A DNA stretch of 64,000 bases from Sinohyriopsis cumingii (GCA_028554795.2 CM068831.1:67307982-67371981), one strand, 5' to 3'; shown: positions 22,407 to 36,485, counted from the first letter of the stretch. Notes: generated by a model not told the origin, from the sequence alone. Made by a program: numbers and translations.

Positions 22407-23680
22407 AAATATTTGTACAAATAGGGTACTGCAAAATGAAGTAGGTCCATCTTGATTCGTATTAAATGCGCCTTTCGCAATACACCTCTTTTGTTATTTC
22501 AATATTTCTTCTTAAAAAAAGGGACGCAGGTATAATTAATTTATAGAACGATTTAAATTTGCTGTCCCTATTGCATTTCAAACGGATGCAGTTTCAATTC
22601 CTTTGTTTGTCTGAATGGAGATAGTTTAAAATTAATAAGTATATTTTATTGAAAGTATGATTCTACATTTTTAATTTTGTTTGTTTCGCTTTCTTATTAT
22701 TATTCGCAATTTGGACTTTCAAAATTTTGATGTTAATTGCAATAAACATAACATGCGCTATATACGATTGCAAATAACATCCTAGTTCCCTCCACTCCCA
22801 TACCGACCTAACGGATTGATCAAATGTTATAGAAATGTTTTGCATATTTATATATCTACGTCAATTGGCAACGAAATTCCCTGTTCTATTAATGTATTTA
22901 CACATGCACGAACACGTGCAATCGTGAATCCACGATCTGAATCAGAATAAAATATAGGTATTGTTAGGTATTTTAAAAAGTGGCAATATATTACATTTTA
23001 AGGAATGATACAATAAAATATTGATCCATATGTAGTCCTGCATAATTGTGGTTTTCAAACATAGTTTCGTACAAACAAACATGAGCAGCTTACGTTCTTT
23101 TGTTGGGGAATGGTTGCTGTTTTTACACTCAAGAGAGCTTTTAAAGGACAATTAAGAGGACTTAGGAGACAATTCTTTCCCCTGCCATTCAAACCTTCGG
23201 GTTGATGTCCTTGATTCATTCAGAGTCTGTGGCCTTAAATTGTGACGTCACAGAAAGTTACTATATTTGGTAAAATCAGACACAAATGACTCTTTTGCAT
23301 ACTCGAGTGCATTGCTAACTAGGATAATCCACGAAGAATACACAAGATACCAAAAATTCCATTTTCATCATTTTTCCGAAAATAAATCCACTGCTTTAAA
23401 ATTATGAAAGAAGACAAATAAAATAAAAAGGTACACAAAATCTGAAAAGTATAAAATCCAGAAATAATGTTAAGTACCCGAAAATTTACAACGATACTAA
23501 AATGCAGTCCAGTATACAACATTGATCGTCTTTCTCAGTTAATCAAGAAGTTCAAAGTTATAAGTTTCACACAAGAAAAAATATGTTAATATACCTTGCG
23601 CAGATTCCGTATTTAAATCTCCGAAATTCCTGAAGTTTCATGAACTTTAATATCACTGGGTTGGCTCTTGCAAACTTTCA
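22407..23680 (+). other. FReD gene 1 downstream non-coding region
   Basis: AT-rich, no supported gene. Colinear with 45,365-46,692 downstream of FReD gene 2, with scattered indels; for example, C2 has extra sequence around 45,826-45,995. Open frames here are not kept between the two copies. Confidence 0.6.
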
Positions 23681-23683
23681 CAC

Positions 23684-23925
23684 TTGCTATATAAACATTT
23701 TGTTGCAATGACACAGTAGTCGTATTTGTTGTTGTTTTATCTTTTGTAGCAAACAAGTGTTCTTGCATGACGATTGACCCAAATCATGTAGAATGCCCCA
23801 ACTGCTTTCACGGTAGCCATATAAACCTTTGTTGGACTAACACAGTAATCGTATTCGTTGCTGTTTTATCTTCGGTTGCAAATAAAAGTTATTACAAGGT
23901 AATTTATCAAATATCATGTAGAACA
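23684..23925 (+). repeat. About 120-bp diverged tandem duplication
   Basis: Copies at 23,684-23,804 and 23,816-23,925 both run from ATATAAAC through CACAGTA-TCGTATT, GTTTTATCTT and end near AATCATGTAGAA or ATATCATGTAGAA. The copies differ by several substitutions and small indels, so the event is not recent. Confidence 0.7.
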
Positions 23926-24689
23926 AAACAATCGTGAATGGATCTGGAATAATTATTGCATTTCAACTGAATTCACGAGATTTTTTACTTATTTTCCTAA
24001 ATTTGTCGCCAGACACAGTGATATATGACGCATCATCGGCACGTACTGATCACACTGAGAATCGATTTCAGGGTTATTGTCAACTGGCATTAACCTATAT
24101 TTGATCCTCTTGTTTATCAATCATTGTACTCTAAACCACAATTAGCCCTCTAAATGGTTAGTATATAACTTATCAGCCTGAGAACGATATTCTCGATCAA
24201 AGTCATTGAAGTAAGAGTTAGAATTTTCACGAAAACATAGTTCGCTTGTCAGGACCTGTCTCGCCTATAGAGGTTCTAATATTTGCTACCGATAGAACTT
24301 CTATATATTGAGGATACAAGTAAAAAAAAAGTAATTTTGAACTTCCATAGGAAACAAAAATATCTAAAACATATTTGCTGCATCGGGGTTTTCAGATTCA
24401 ATCAAAGCGAACAGACATGTATAAGTATTGATTTCACAAAGAACGATATTTTAAGAGAATATGTTACATTGACAATTATGATATTTGGCTTGGATCGGTG
24501 TTTCATACATGTATATGCATTCCAACTGGAAGTCCCGTTATGATCCTTCATGCCCTAAGTACAATTTGGTATTATTATTTTTTAATTAAGTAGGCGTTAA
24601 GTATCACTGGAGACCTGTAATAAAAGTCTATATTATAAACAAAATGCTTTATTACGAAATTTTGTTCTAGATCAGTAATCAATCTGTAC

Positions 24690-24965
24690 GAGGAGGAATA
24701 CAGTTCTGAGAACCAAGGCCCTTCTTATAATCTATTCAGTCATGAAAGAACTCATCATCACTTTTGACGCTTCTTATGAAAGAATATCCGTCCTCCACCA
24801 GTAGTATCGATGTCACAGCTAGCGTAGAAACCGTTACGATCCCCGTTGGATAAATGATGAAGACGCCTATCCTATCAGTCTTCTGTTTATCTAAGCAGAC
24901 ATTGTGCAGTGTAGGAATGGCTCTTTTTGGTTCTGCCAGTCTAAGCAGTTGCACATGCAAGGACA
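24690..24965 (-). pseudogene. Inverted, diverged FReD pseudogene fragment
   Basis: On the minus strand one frame gives RIGVFIIYPTG, another gives NGFYASCDIDTTGGG, and a third short stretch gives IDYKKGLG. In that order these match GGYIIYPKG, NGIYVRCDMRTAGG and IDYKEGFG of the intact FReD genes. The fragment covers roughly domain residues 55-120, with at least two frame changes, a stop before IDYKKG, and loss of the Trp of the GGxW motif. It is clearly more distant from genes 1 and 2 than they are from each other and looks like a separate, older FReD lineage in opposite orientation. Confidence 0.72.
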
Positions 24966-27900
24966 ATAGTTTTGTGTAGTTCTGCTCAGAAACAATGCTG
25001 CTAACAACCGGTTGGAGAGGACAAAGCCGTTTCCTTGTTTCAGTGAATATGACAATGATACGGAATGACCATTCTAGTCGATATTTGAATAGAGTTATTA
25101 ATCCAAGGCAATATGAATGTTTTATTCTGTTTGATGTTCATCACAGTTTTCCGACTATGTTAAGGACAGCGGTAAATTGCCTTACTCCAGTAAGATTAGT
25201 TTCTTTTTAAAACGAAAGAAACTCATTAATTAATTATGAACATAAAATTAGAGGGTTCTGACATTCAGTTATATTTGCACTGTCTAATTAGCTGTAGCTG
25301 TAAGGTCGTTAGAGTAGCCATCTACAACGATATTTACCACCTTCTTCTCATATAATGACCTTCGTTCAGACAAGTAACTTCAGTTCATCAGTCTATCAAC
25401 ACCCCTAATTATGCATCAACATACCTTAATAATTCTCTCAAAGACGCATACATTCTTTTATGTGGTTGAGCTTATACCACCTGATGACGTACTGTTGATA
25501 TTACTCTTGGAATGGAAGCTTTTAGAGCTTACGGCATGTCAATAACCGCTGAGTACAAGGAAGGGACTGTTATTTTTCTCGAATGAATTATGGCAAGTGT
25601 TCAAGAGTCCAATGATTATATAATTTACAAATATATCTAGCTAGCTATTTACCCAGGTTTATTTTTTTATTTGCTTTGGGAGATTTCATTATTTTGGTTG
25701 GAAAACACATCGAATGTTTTTAAGTGTGATCGTCGTTAATTTCATATCAAGGACACCATCGTTTGCTTGTTTTAGAAAGGTAATCAGATAGCTCGACGCA
25801 TGGGGTCTCGTAAAAAATGGATCGAGTATAAACGTTAGAAAGATCGTCTGCTTAATTGTATTCACATCAAAATTCTTCTTTGTGTACAAAATTGAAGCAG
25901 GTATCATTTGAATGGGGGAAGAGTATCGTCTCTTTTATACGCATTTCATATGCTTAGCATTTACATGAACAGCCACGAATAACAATATTCTGTCTATTAC
26001 TCACTCGAACTTGGTAATATATTGCTGGTTAAATAAATAGGGCAGTGCCCATGCGAGTGTTTGACAATCAAACTAAGCTCGGAGATTAGAAACTTGTAAA
26101 ACCTCTCAAGACAATCTCTTTTTTTTTTACTCTAAAGGTGCTGAGGTTATTACAACAAAAAACAATTAGCTCGAAGACATTGTACCGTTGATTTGATTGC
26201 TACTAAGTTTGTGTTATCTGTATATCTGTCACGTCTACATTACTATTACAGGAACAAATAATTACGAACTTTAGGCTACGTTTTGTACCGATTGATTTTA
26301 AAAATGTTTAATGAATATCCGACTTCGTTTCTTGTTTGAATCTTGATGAAAAAATCGTTACAAAACGTAAATACTCAAAGTCCCCAGAATACCTATCCCT
26401 ACATAAAAATCGTGATACGATACAGTCTGTACATCAAACAGGGGGTATAGTCAAAAAAGCAAGAACATGGTCGTGTACCACAGTTATTCAGAATTTACCA
26501 TCAGCGCATGTGACATTTTGGAAACCTTCTTGGTTGTGATCTCCTTGTTCAGTGACCAGTTCAGTTCAACCCCTTATTCAGTGGCCAATATCACAAGTAT
26601 AACGGAGATACCATTAATTTTTCGTGGATGGGGTGAATGTGTCAAAATAAAAGAAAAGGTTCGTTTGAGCTCAATGAATTGACGTCAGCAATAGCAGAAT
26701 TGGAGACAGTGCTGGTGATTTGTATACGGTCACAAGCACTGGGCAAGTGTCTGAATAAAACAAAATATTTTGTTTGAGGCTTAGTATAAGCTAGCATTGA
26801 ATTACACTTAGACATATTTATCTGCATTCTTTTTCTTTTAGATGCTAACTGTTCATAATGAATATATTTCAAAGAGAACACAGACATTGAGCCCCGGATT
26901 AAGATCCGACGAATGGTCTTGATCTACATCGCTCAAAATAGCATAAGTTTATGTAACAATTATCTCGAACATAGAACGTCAGCACGTCTTATTTCCTACT
27001 GCAGGAGATGTGTACGCATAGTTCAAAAATGAGACAGTAATAATGTCAACAGTCTGTAAATGTTTATGTGCACGTGTGGATGTGTTAGTGTCATTACTGA
27101 GAATAAAGCGTTGGTCTCCACAAGTAGTTTCATAATGAATACGTTCTTGTTGAAAGAAGTTTAAATATGGAAACTAAATCAAGATGAGAATGGCTAATAT
27201 GACACATTTTGATTTATTTCTCATATCCTGATATTTTGTTAATATTTTGAATAAATATTTACAATGATATCACCCTTTTAAAACGAAAGAAACTGCATAG
27301 GTCACCAATCTTGAAACGAACATAGAGAAGGCACAATTAGTACAATGGTAAATGATAGCAAAACACAACTCGGTATTTGTTTTAAACTCTCCTGCGCATT
27401 ATTCAGTTGATTCGTTTGATGTTGAAAATCAATATTTTTGTAAACAAAAATACAAATAGTACGAATTTAATTTCTTATTGACAGCTTTTTATGTAATGAC
27501 GTCTTTTTTTGTAGTCTGAAGGCAACACTTTATTTTTACTCGCTTTAGGGCTTCTTAGAGACAGACTTAGTAAAGGTCGAGGAATGTATAGAAGGATCAG
27601 GTCCCTTTTAAATTTAAATAGTAAGAACTGGCATAGACCATTTATGGAACTATTCTGTTCAAAGTCAATAAACTACAACAAGAACAACAACAAGACGACA
27701 CTGGATTCAGTCACTTTCTTTGCTAATTCAAAGACATGATAGCCACGAACCCACGTTTCATACAAACAGATAACATGGCGGTCACTTTCATTTGATATTG
27801 CATAAATAAAAGGAAATTACGAGTCCACGTTACATATAGTGTATCAATATCCCACCACAAGTCACAAGCCACACCCCAAAAACGAAAATACTCGTCTACT

Positions 27901-29058
27901 TTCTTTACTACTTTAAGTTAAACAAAGAAAACTACCAACAAGGAAGAGAAGAGACCACCTAACCATTTTCCGTACATTTCAGTGCAAAGCAAATAAATGT
28001 CACCATGTCCAATATCTCACTACGTGACTACTTTACTTGCTACTGTATTAATGAACTCCCTAAAATTACCATTTCCCTGACATTGTTAGTGCAGCAATTT
28101 ACTTGCTACTAATTAAATGAGCACAATATGCAAGACATCAGGACATGATTGGAACAAGTTGACAATACATTACTAATGTAAACATTATTGAACAGAATAA
28201 GTACTGAGAGACACCAGAATCACAGAGATGAAGAAACAGATTCACAAGAACAGAAGAAAGATTTTTAGAAGCTTAAGACGTGTTTAACAGAGATTCGGTA
28301 CTCTATCTACTACTATCTAAGTCATTCAATCCACTTGACATTGAGACAGCTGATTCGCAAAATATTCATTGATACGTATATATACCATGGAATTCGGATA
28401 AACAGAGGAAAATATCATCGGAAAGAGGCTAGCAGAAAATAAAATTAAAATATAACAAAAATTAAAAATAACAACAAAAGGAAAAAGGTGTCTCTTTTAA
28501 TGTTAACTTCAATAAAAGAATCAAAAGATGAAAGAAGATGAATGATAACAATACATTATTTAATGTCCTGGACATACAACATCGTAGAAAACACTACTTT
28601 GCAAAGATTTCAGCAGCAAATTAAAAACAAAAACATATAGCCCTAAACCTGATGAAGATGAACGAATTAATGGCTAGATCTATAGAAACAATATTCAGTC
28701 TATCCATTCATTTTTAGACTGGATTCATGTAGTAAAAATGAAAAAGGATGTCACATTCAAACAATTAACAGCACATTAAAAGCCACCAAAGTAAAGCACA
28801 CATTTGATTTGGTTATCTACGTTAATTATCGAATTATCAGTGATATAAGAGAGCGGCACTATTTTTTATGACTTAGTATTTGAATGTAACTTACTTTTGT
28901 GGCATTTGTTACTGTTTGGACATATCCGACCATCAAGCAAGTCTGACTCAGCAAATCATCACATCAGGTTAACACTTTTGTCAAGGAAATAAGCGGAAAT
29001 ATGAAGTCAACTTTATTGTCTTTTATTAACAGCTGATGTCAATATTCCGGCTTTATCC

Positions 29059-29370
29059 CTATTGCCACTGACCAGCAAATGGGAAAGAGACTAACATACA
29101 TCTCCCTTTAAATACATGTACATATGAGTACTTCATGTGGGCCGAATGCAACACTTGGACTAGGCAGCCATACCTTGGAGACATGCCAACCAGAACAGTC
29201 CTCTCAGTAACCATTGTATTTGCAAGTGGAACTCTAATAGATTTCTTTCTGTTTTCATACCTCATGTGAATCCCAGTGATACATCTTTCCACATCTATGT
29301 CCCGCTCAAGAAAAGTTTGAATGGCGCACCAGGATAATCTTTGAAAAGTTACAGAGCGTTGGATTGCTGA
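29059..29370 (-). other. 103-codon minus-strand open frame kept in block B (unknown)
   Basis: Open from 29,370 down to a stop at 29,059. It contains MRYENRKKS, four cysteines (about residues 15, 30, 69, 91) and a VSFPFAGQWQ end. The B3 copy keeps most of this frame (58,741-59,010) with many substitutions, and both begin just after a possible splice acceptor-like TCAG. The B1 copy has a stop and a 14-codon deletion. I do not recognise the family. It could be a decayed exon or a chance frame; in-frame indels weakly favour an exon origin. Confidence 0.35.
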
Positions 29371-32229
29371 CTATGTGAGAGTCTATGCCACAGTCCAAAG
29401 CTGGAGCCTATAGTGTTAGAGTTGAATTTGGGTAAGTCTTGAACATTGAGACAGTAAGTGCTTGTTTACAAGATAAAAATAAAACTATTTATATGCCTGA
29501 AATTGCGGCATATGCAAATTTTTCAAATACATTTAATAAATGTATTGTTCACACCATATCTTTTTTTGCCAATTCAAACAAGCAAAGAAAAGAATACTCA
29601 TGGAAAAATTGTTACTTGCTGATTGACTTACAATCTTTCGAACTATGTAGTGAATGTGGAAGCTAATATCACATATAAGCATGTCCAGATAGAACTGAAA
29701 CAGGGACAACCTGACCGCCACTCACTATTTTGATGTGTGGCATGTTGACATAGATGTTTTCATAGCACATTGTTTACTACACCAACTGATAATGGAAGAA
29801 CCCTATTACTTTTACAGGGAAGAGAAAAACAAAGAGCCCTACATCAAATCAGACAGAAGAATATGTTTTAATATGTTTAATTCCATGTGTGAAAAACACA
29901 ATCATTTGATTTACAGGGAACAAGAATTTTAGGATCTGAGTAAACGAATTTACAACATTTCAAAAAACGTCAATATGTATTTCCAACCCTGACTTTAAAA
30001 AAATTGTATAAGTACTTGAAATTCGTTTAACTTATCAATAACATATCTGTGACAGATAAATATTGTTCTATCGGAGGAGAGCGATAATACTGGGTTGAAT
30101 ACTGTTGTGTTCGTAAATGATGTAGTAGAGTTTGTGATTGAGATAGTTGATTCGGAGCAATGTCTATTCAATCTTGTTTGATTCGGAGAAATATCTCTAT
30201 TCTAAGTTGATAAGATTTACGTATATTCAAAATGTAAACATCTTAGGTATGTATTGTGCCACAAAACCTACACAATATCTGGGGAAAATGCACACTAACA
30301 TAATGTTATGACTTTAAGAAACAGAGAAAGCAAGCTAAACCAATTTAGAAAATTTCAACAAATAATGTATATCACTAGAATACACAGGGAATTTTAAATA
30401 GAATTTAATGTTGTGAATTAAAATCCAAACAATTTTAACCTTTCTATGATAAGTCCAAAGTATAAAGTGCTTTGATCGAATTCCAGGTTTTTAATGTGCT
30501 TAAGTATCAATCTTGTTTATGAGCTGATATATCAGCAGTCTTGATGTATCACACTGATATAATCTAGAATATCTTTCAATGAATTCACAATAATCCAATA
30601 GAATGATTTAGCCTAAAATGTCAGTGATCACTAAGTAATTCCAATGAATAATATAAATAAATAATTCGTCTCAAATTATATCTCATACAACTAAAAGTAA
30701 TCTTACTAGACTGATGATAAAATAGCAAAGACCAATTTGTTTCCTTCAGAACCCTATATAAAAGTGTAAGACGCAATAAGATGTTCAGGATGATGTAATT
30801 TTCAATGGACATTTCCATCAAATTCGTAAATATATTCATGTCTATTCGCATAAGCTTAAGCAACTAAGGAGTCCAAATACAATTTCCAAGGAGAAAATCA
30901 GAATACTGAACTCTAATCTAACAAAACATTTTCTTTACAAATGAATATTATCTAAAAGTAAAATCTACAATACTGGACATGTGCTATCTATATAATGTGT
31001 GGCATACAAACGAAAGTAGCAATATACAGTCCTGGGCAAAAATTAAATACACAGTATCGATATACATAATATGAACTCATATCTTACTTTCTAATCACAG
31101 AGTACGTGTAAACCCTTTATTTCACGTGCTGTTTGTTTCTCGGGTACTAGTGTAAAGGTTAAACCAGAACAAGTATGATCACTATGAGTAGACTCAAGGA
31201 CCGTCCAGATTATTAAATATAGTTAGCGACGAAAAGTTGCTTTTTCAATCGTTTACTCAAGTAGTCAACTGTTATTTTTTACCAATGTATCTCATTTATT
31301 CTTTATTTCCTTCATGCCTAACTTATTTCTTCAGCATAACGATCAAATATCTTGAATATCAAGTTGTTTTTATTTTAAAATGCAAAATCTTTACTTATTG
31401 ATTTTCCTGTAGTAATTGATACTGAGGCTGTGTGCTTCATTCAAGAGGAACAAACTTTGGTTCTGCTCCTAATATCACATGCTGATTCAAGATCTTCTCT
31501 TTTGTTTTACTCTCAAATGACTAAAGAGAGTTCTCTTACATAGTTTCTTCATTTGTTTCTTTTAACGCTGAAAATTTAAGTCAATGATCTTTGCCTAATG
31601 TCTTTTCCGAGTGGAAGTGTTGTATGATTTCCACGGTCCAAATAATAAAATCAAAGCCAAAATTATTTAAATCGTCAATTCTCAAATTGACAAATATTGT
31701 GAACGATCTTGCTTCATTTTTTAATGACGAATCTCCTTCATCTATAGGGTATAAGATGTATTCAGCACATCATATAGGAGCATAAATAGATCCATAAAAT
31801 GCACCTAATTAATTAATATATATCTTTGTTTAGTGTTATTCAGCTACAAAATTATCATTTAATGCATGTTTCAGTTGAAATACATTATCTCGTCTACAAA
31901 TTGGAAATGTACATTTAATTAAATCAGTTAATATAATTTAGCTGGGATACTAGTGGCAAAGGATACAATGCAAAAATCATAAAGCTATTTCAGACTAACA
32001 TTCTTGTTTGCTTTTAACAACTAATTTTTCAAATTCACCCGTTTTTACTTACAATGTAGCAATACTTTTTCCGTGTTGTATTCTATTTTGAATATCTCGT
32101 TTTCCTTTCTGTCGCCTTTAATTGCATTAAAGCTAGCACTTAATGCATACGTCTGTTAACCACTTGTGTCTTGAGTGAACCTGTATCTTCTATAAACCTT
32201 CCTTACAAAGCATTTCAATGTTTCCGAAA

Positions 32230-32369
32230 CACTGGCGAATTTTGGGTTTAAAAAAGTCGGGTCCTAAAAATGATTTTTGTAAATCTGCATTTTCTAGATG
32301 TTCCAGATTATTTGGTATCATTGTAGAGCTACATCTGCCTACCTTTCTATAATACCACCCACTACAGTG
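32230..32369 (+). mobile_element. About 140-bp insert with CACTG...CAGTG ends, only in unit 2
   Basis: Units 1 and 5 read continuously across this point (TTTCCTCGTTCGAATCCT), while unit 2 carries a 140-bp stretch bounded by CACTGG and CAGTG. The left end (CACTGGCGAATTTTGGG) recalls the termini of short non-autonomous hAT-like elements. No clean target duplication is visible and a few flanking bases are replaced, so the class is uncertain. Confidence 0.4.
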
Positions 32370-32551
32370 TATCATTCTACTGTTGTTTATTTCATCAATA
32401 GTATCATGAACCACGTTGATATCAAGACACAACATCCCGATCATGTGCACGTGGCTTAGACTGCATAGTTTATGTTTTGTGCTATTCTTTGAATCTAACA
32501 TCTTATATCGTTTGGATTTCATCGATCCAGTCTAAAATGAATGGACAGTTT

Positions 32552-34400
32552 GCATGTCAGTTTCATAGATCTTAGCATGAATTCATTCACTTCTATTTCT
32601 TTAACTGTTCTATTTTTTCAAAGTTTCTTTTTCTGCTGCCTGTGAATTGTGCTGTTTTTGGTGATTCCAACGGTGTTGTTTCTTCCATGCCAGTAATGTA
32701 AATGCTGAAATCATTCATCTTTTTTCCATAACTTGAGTTGAGATTAAAAGGGTCAGAATTTTCCGATATTCTGGAATTTTTTTTTTTACAAATATTTCGT
32801 CGATAAGAACATATATATATGTTAATCTTCGATTACAAGGGTTATATATCATCGAAGGTAAAGCGAATCTTCTGATGATTGTCTTGTCTATCCAATGACT
32901 TGAAATGAAGTCGATACGGTTCGGAATTTGGATCTAGACACATCAACAGCTTCAAAAATTGTTCTGCTCTAGTGGATCTCTTTATACAGCCATGGAATTG
33001 TGGCGGCTTCTCTTGTCATTCTATTAAATAATGATTATTAGTAATTATTGCCCATTTGTTCCCTTCATCTCTTGTTGTCTTTTAAATCGTTCACTCTAAA
33101 CTAGTAGTAAGTAAAGTAATCAAGTAGTAAATTCAAGGGCATGGTTTTGTGGGGGGTGATGGTCATTGCAGTTGAAAGTGAGGTAATCATGTAGTGAGGT
33201 AAAGGATTATCTCATTTGTTTTTTTATTTTACCCTAAGAAATCCGGAATGTGGCTCTTTTGTAAGGTATATTAAATTGTGGTGGCTTTGCTTTGTTTATG
33301 ATACAGTAGTGAGGAAGATAGTCAACTATTATTTGTGGGGGTTTGCTGGGTAGGATGTGGATGGATTGGGGTATTTTTTGTATATAAAAATCATGTGACT
33401 CATTTGGGTAATGTGTAGTAGAATTAAACAAATTAAAATAAAATAACAGGACTGTGTTTTCATGGTATCATTTATGAGTCTAATAATTAAGTTGCTCCAT
33501 GTTTATTAATGACACGGTAATTATCGTAGTTCCTTTAGATTTAAAAAGTTTATATCACTCAAACAATTGCTTCCAAATACGTTTTAAAATCTAGATAGCA
33601 GAAATAAAATAATCATTTTGCACACTTGTTTCCTCCAGAATCAACTGTAATTAAATCCTATGTAAATTCATATGCTACCCTTATGCCTACAGTGAAGAAA
33701 CTATTTCTGTCGGCAACAGCATTGTCACTTTGACCTACGTTTCATTATAAAACATCTTTCAACATGTAACTTATTTGATTACCTTACATAAAATTTCCAT
33801 GACAACAGGACCTGTAACGTGAACTCCCCGTGAAATAGATGTAGACCAACGTTATATTCCCGATAACGCCACACGCACACGACCGAAGTGGCCTTAATGT
33901 TTAATATTATTTCGACACTCACCCCATCAAGAAAAATTAAAAGGTACGTCCCATGCACTTGTGATATTCTTCACTGAGCGAGGAATTCAAAATCAACGAG
34001 GTTCCCAAAAGTTCACAATTTCTGCATATGCAGATGATAAAATCTGAATAACAGAGCGAAACATACCTTTTTATTTGGCATGTGCAAAAGAACACATAGC
34101 CGATATAATACATGATTCATACACAATGCACTATTGCATAAATGCCTGAATATATGAATAAATAATGGTTATACAAATGTGCGCATAAATCCTCGGAGAT
34201 GGACAGACAGACAGAAATAGAACTCTACAGCGAGAAAAGATAATCTAAGTTGGAATGCATTATCAGCATATTTAAATGGGTGTTTTGGAGTTCTTAAATC
34301 TTCATTTTTGTGTAATTGAAGTAATTGGTACATACCTGGTTTCTGCCAGTAATAAGGATCAAAATAAATTAAAATGAAATATGTATTTTAGTCTTTGGTT
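32552..34400 (+). repeat. Array block A, copy 3 (A3)
   Basis: Colinear with A2 throughout, with small indels, and shares with it the absence of the segment typical of A1 and A4. No coding gene supported. Confidence 0.85.
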
Positions 34401-35294
34401 ACAATACAATAAAAGGCAAGATATATGGACTGAATTAGAATATTTCCAAATCTCCAAGACCGTGAAGTCAATAAAATAGTTCTCACAATGAAACCCCAGA
34501 TTTTACAATTCTTTCTTCAAACATCTGTAAGCATTAATTGTTATCTTTTTTTAACATTTTAATTATTTGTGTTTAGCAATCTCAACAATTCTTAAAGATA
34601 CGCACATATATATTTAAATAAAGAGTTTGGGGACCTAACTATCCATTTTCAAGCATATTGTTGGCAGGATGTATAACATTTAGTATCTAGATGCAATATT
34701 TCCTATGTACTCGTCCTATACTATCTGCTTTCAAAACCACCCAGCCATAAGACAATATTGGAGATTCAAATTAATCAAATATATGAAACATTATATTCAA
34801 CAGACATTCTAGACTGTTAGCATTATTCAGAAGTAATGTGACGCACACCTCCTCTGCTCTTGCAAAGTCTGACTGTATGCCCTGAAGTCGGAGAGGCATT
34901 GATCATTATGCAAAATGAAATAACAAAACCAGTAGCTTCATGTTTGTAATTATTTCCTCTGATAGTACTGTTGACATGTCACATATACAAAAACCACTCA
35001 CTTCGTATCGATCAAATCAGTTGCTACAACTCTGTAAACTAAATCAACTTAAAAATCATGGAATGATCTCATTTCCTTTACCATTTGTACAGTAACTTTG
35101 TATTGGGGACTTTATTTATCTCTAATCACCTACCGTTGCTTAATTGTCAAACAACCACATAGATACTGTTCTTGTCAGCAATGTATTCCATATCAGAGTC
35201 AGCCATATATCAATTTATATTATTCTTGCTGTACAAGCAATAGTTAATTTTAGGTAACCAATGAAATATGCAGAAAGTCTTTTTTGCAGTCAGC

Positions 35295-36485
35295 TATGGG
35301 GCTCCTATGACAAATTTCGGTTCCCCAGAAAAATTCATCGTGCTAGTTCGGTAATTCAATCATTCCATGCACGCTCGTGTCATAGACGATGAATAGTCAT
35401 CTGAATCATTCCATGTCACCAATGGAGTCAAGCAAGGTTGTGTGTTGGCCCCAATCCTCCTGAGTATGATGTTCTCTGCTATGCTTACTTACGCTTCCCG
35501 TGACCATGACACTGGGGTTGTATCCGATACCACACTGATGGCAAGATCTTGAATCTATGGAGAGTGCAAGCGAAGACTAAGACATAACATTACTGTTCGT
35601 GGTCAACTATTTGCCGACGACTGTTACCTGAATGCCTGATCTGAGTCTATGGATCGTTTGTTGTCAGCTTGTAATTATTGTAATTATTATATTGTTTGGT
35701 TCGTGCTGTGAGTGATGCAGACCTAAACTGATAAGGAAAGGTGGTGGTTTTATGTTACAGTCCTAATCAATGATAAAACCAACACCAGAATTATTAAAGC
35801 AAGTGTGGGCTTTTGCAGACTACCAGCAAATGTTCGGTAGCGAATTCAACAAATAAGCTAAAGGTCTACAAAGCCGCTGTGTTGCCAATCCTGTTATATG
35901 TTTGCTAAAACGCTGTGTTAAGAAGCTTAATCATTTTCACATTGGCTGCTGTGGAAACTGTTTAGGATACGATGGCAGGACATGGTTTCAGAAAATGAGC
36001 CTCTCACAAGGGCAAACATTCCAAGTATTCACATTCTACATTCTGCTGATGACATCACAGTGAAGACTGACAGGACCCATCGCCAGGATGTTAGGATGTC
36101 AGAAGAGCGACTACATAAGAAGCATTTCTACGATGAGCTGAAGGAGGAGAAGTGATCTCAGGGTGGTCAAAAGAAACGCTTCATAGATGCCGTCAAGACA
36201 TCCTTGAAGCACTTGATCTCTGGCCACGAGCCTTGGGATGATCTCGCACAGGATGCCTCCCCTGGCGCAGTTTCATCCTTATTGGTGCTAAGGACGTTGA
36301 ACAGATGACAATCGAAATGGCATGAAAGAAGCGCGAGCAACGTAAATCTCGGAACTGCAGCACGTCCTGCATTCGTCAATCTATCCCAACCTGCACATGC
36401 TTCCAAGTGTGACACAGTCTGTAAATAGCACACATTGACCTGATTTCACGTATTCACAGACTTCTAACCAGTTACTGATATCTTA
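35295..36485 (+). mobile_element. Truncated zinc-finger LINE remnant (copy in C2)
   Basis: Same remnant as at 17,650-18,840, with the same missing parts: VTNGVKQGCVLAPILL (near 35,415-35,465), FADDC (near 35,605), SQGGQKKRF (near 36,155) and the tail finger. Shared breakpoints show it was already truncated before the unit duplicated. It carries its own scattered substitutions. Confidence 0.8.

Larger units (their letters stand above)
16621..23680 (+). repeat. Array block C, copy 1 (C1), carrying FReD gene 1
   Basis: Colinear with C2 (34,400-46,692) once the 5.4-kb LINE in C2 is removed. It contains, in order, a 16.9-17.2 kb tandem duplication, a LINE remnant (17,650-18,840), about 2.7 kb of non-coding upstream sequence, the FReD gene and about 1.3 kb of downstream sequence. 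Colinearity with C2 stops at 23,680, where the spacer begins. Confidence 0.87.
23681..25836 (+). other. Spacer between units 1 and 2
   Basis: About 2.2 kb with no counterpart elsewhere in the window. It holds a roughly 120-bp tandem duplication at its left end and an inverted FReD pseudogene fragment (24,690-24,965). Nothing else is supported. Confidence 0.7.
25837..32551 (+). repeat. Array block B, copy 2 (B2)
   Basis: Colinear with B1 and B3, and over its first about 840 bp with 48,288-49,125. It lacks the B1/B3 segment equivalent to 8,470-8,700 and the GT tract. It contains the best-kept copy of the minus-strand 103-codon frame and a private roughly 140-bp insert at 32,230. No other coding evidence. 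Confidence 0.85.
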
